A stretch of DNA of 64,000 bases from positions 319,120-383,119 of the forward strand of contig JBQTHL010000014.1 in NCBI GenBank assembly GCA_052389915.1. Reading direction: 5' to 3'. The notes beneath the pieces were generated by a model that worked only from the letters and a program-made list of their open reading frames with translations, made no database searches and had not been told where the DNA came from. The stretch comes from Panacagrimonas sp052389915. GTDB lineage: Bacteria; Pseudomonadota; Gammaproteobacteria; Nevskiales; Nevskiaceae. Below, piece by piece: positions 63,879 through 64,000 of the stretch; position 1 is the stretch's first letter, and each line of letters starts with the position of its first letter. Both the position numbers and the translations under genes were made by a program.

Positions 63879-63943
63879 GATACGGTTGGGTCCCAGTGCG
63901 GGAAAGACTCAATGTCATTCCCGCACGGGGACCCAACCGTATC
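63879..63943. repeat. Long hairpin at the right end of the window
   Basis: 25-nt arms starting GATACGGTTGGGTCCC and ending in its complement, with 24 of 25 positions paired and a 15-nt loop. It lies 39 bp past the radical SAM stop. It could be a terminator without a T-tract or an intergenic repeat. Confidence 0.75.
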
Positions 63944-64000
63944 CCCCGTTTCGAGCCTCCGGGCGGCGGCCTGCGCGGCCGAAAATCCGCCCGCGTTCCC

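Overview
The window is chromosomal DNA of a high-GC Gram-negative bacterium, most likely a gammaproteobacterium of the Xanthomonadales/Nevskiales type. Support comes from the gene order tig-clpP-clpX-lon preceded by tRNA-Leu, the divergent rluD/bamD pair, a 4-hydroxybenzoate prenyltransferase (ubiquinone), outer-membrane lipoproteins, rpoH, and REP-like hairpins between genes. The placement is inferred from gene content and was not tested by phylogeny.

Layout. Positions 1-5600 hold the protein quality-control block (lon, cut by the window edge, then clpX, clpP, tig), all on the minus strand. Positions 5709-10876 are a 5.2-kb genomic island: a tyrosine integrase sits beside an intact tRNA-Leu(TAG), and a 24-bp copy of the tRNA 3' end marks the far boundary next to tig. 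Its cargo is a serine recombinase, a ParB-like protein and small unknown genes. Positions 11069-13271 carry a Fur-boxed heme uptake locus (hemP-hmuU-hmuV), followed by tRNA-Ala and tRNA-Glu. From 13994 to 28962 come housekeeping genes (a glycosyltransferase, ridA, recG, ubiA, a lipoprotein hydrolase, rluD, bamD, yceH, hrpA), then a ccdAB toxin-antitoxin pair whose stop codon overlaps the start of pyrF, then an EamA transporter.

Positions 28938-40495 hold a secreted HExxH protein, a YhhQ-type queuosine-precursor transporter, an exported cluster of unknown function (DUF4331 protein, small lipoprotein, TPR protein, HupE/UreJ-like membrane protein), a ferric iron ABC transporter and an acyl-CoA synthetase. 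Positions 40511-43976 are accessory: a lower-GC TIR-like gene flanked by matching hairpins, a broken fic gene, an HD-domain protein and a degraded AhpD-like gene facing a LysR regulator. Next are mtgA, a channel-like protein and leucine-catabolism genes (mccA, mccB, ivd) with a divergent TetR regulator, a saccharopine-dehydrogenase-like oxidoreductase and a DUF423 protein. A 221-bp MITE-like element fills the gap before a receiver-domain protein. The right end has dusB, a 37-residue histone-H1-like protein, a GT2 glycosyltransferase, rpoH with a CIRCE operator, a PAS histidine kinase with FixJ-type regulator, a second acyl-CoA synthetase and a PA0069-type radical SAM protein.

The strongest leads are the near-perfect CIRCE element upstream of rpoH (HrcA would control sigma-32), the ccdB-pyrF overlap, the TIR-like gene between matching hairpins, the DUF4331-lipoprotein-TPR-HupE cluster with a terminator over an internal start codon, the MITE with CTAG ends, the unannotated histone-like gene, and recG lacking any canonical start codon. 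No rRNA genes and no CRISPR array were seen.
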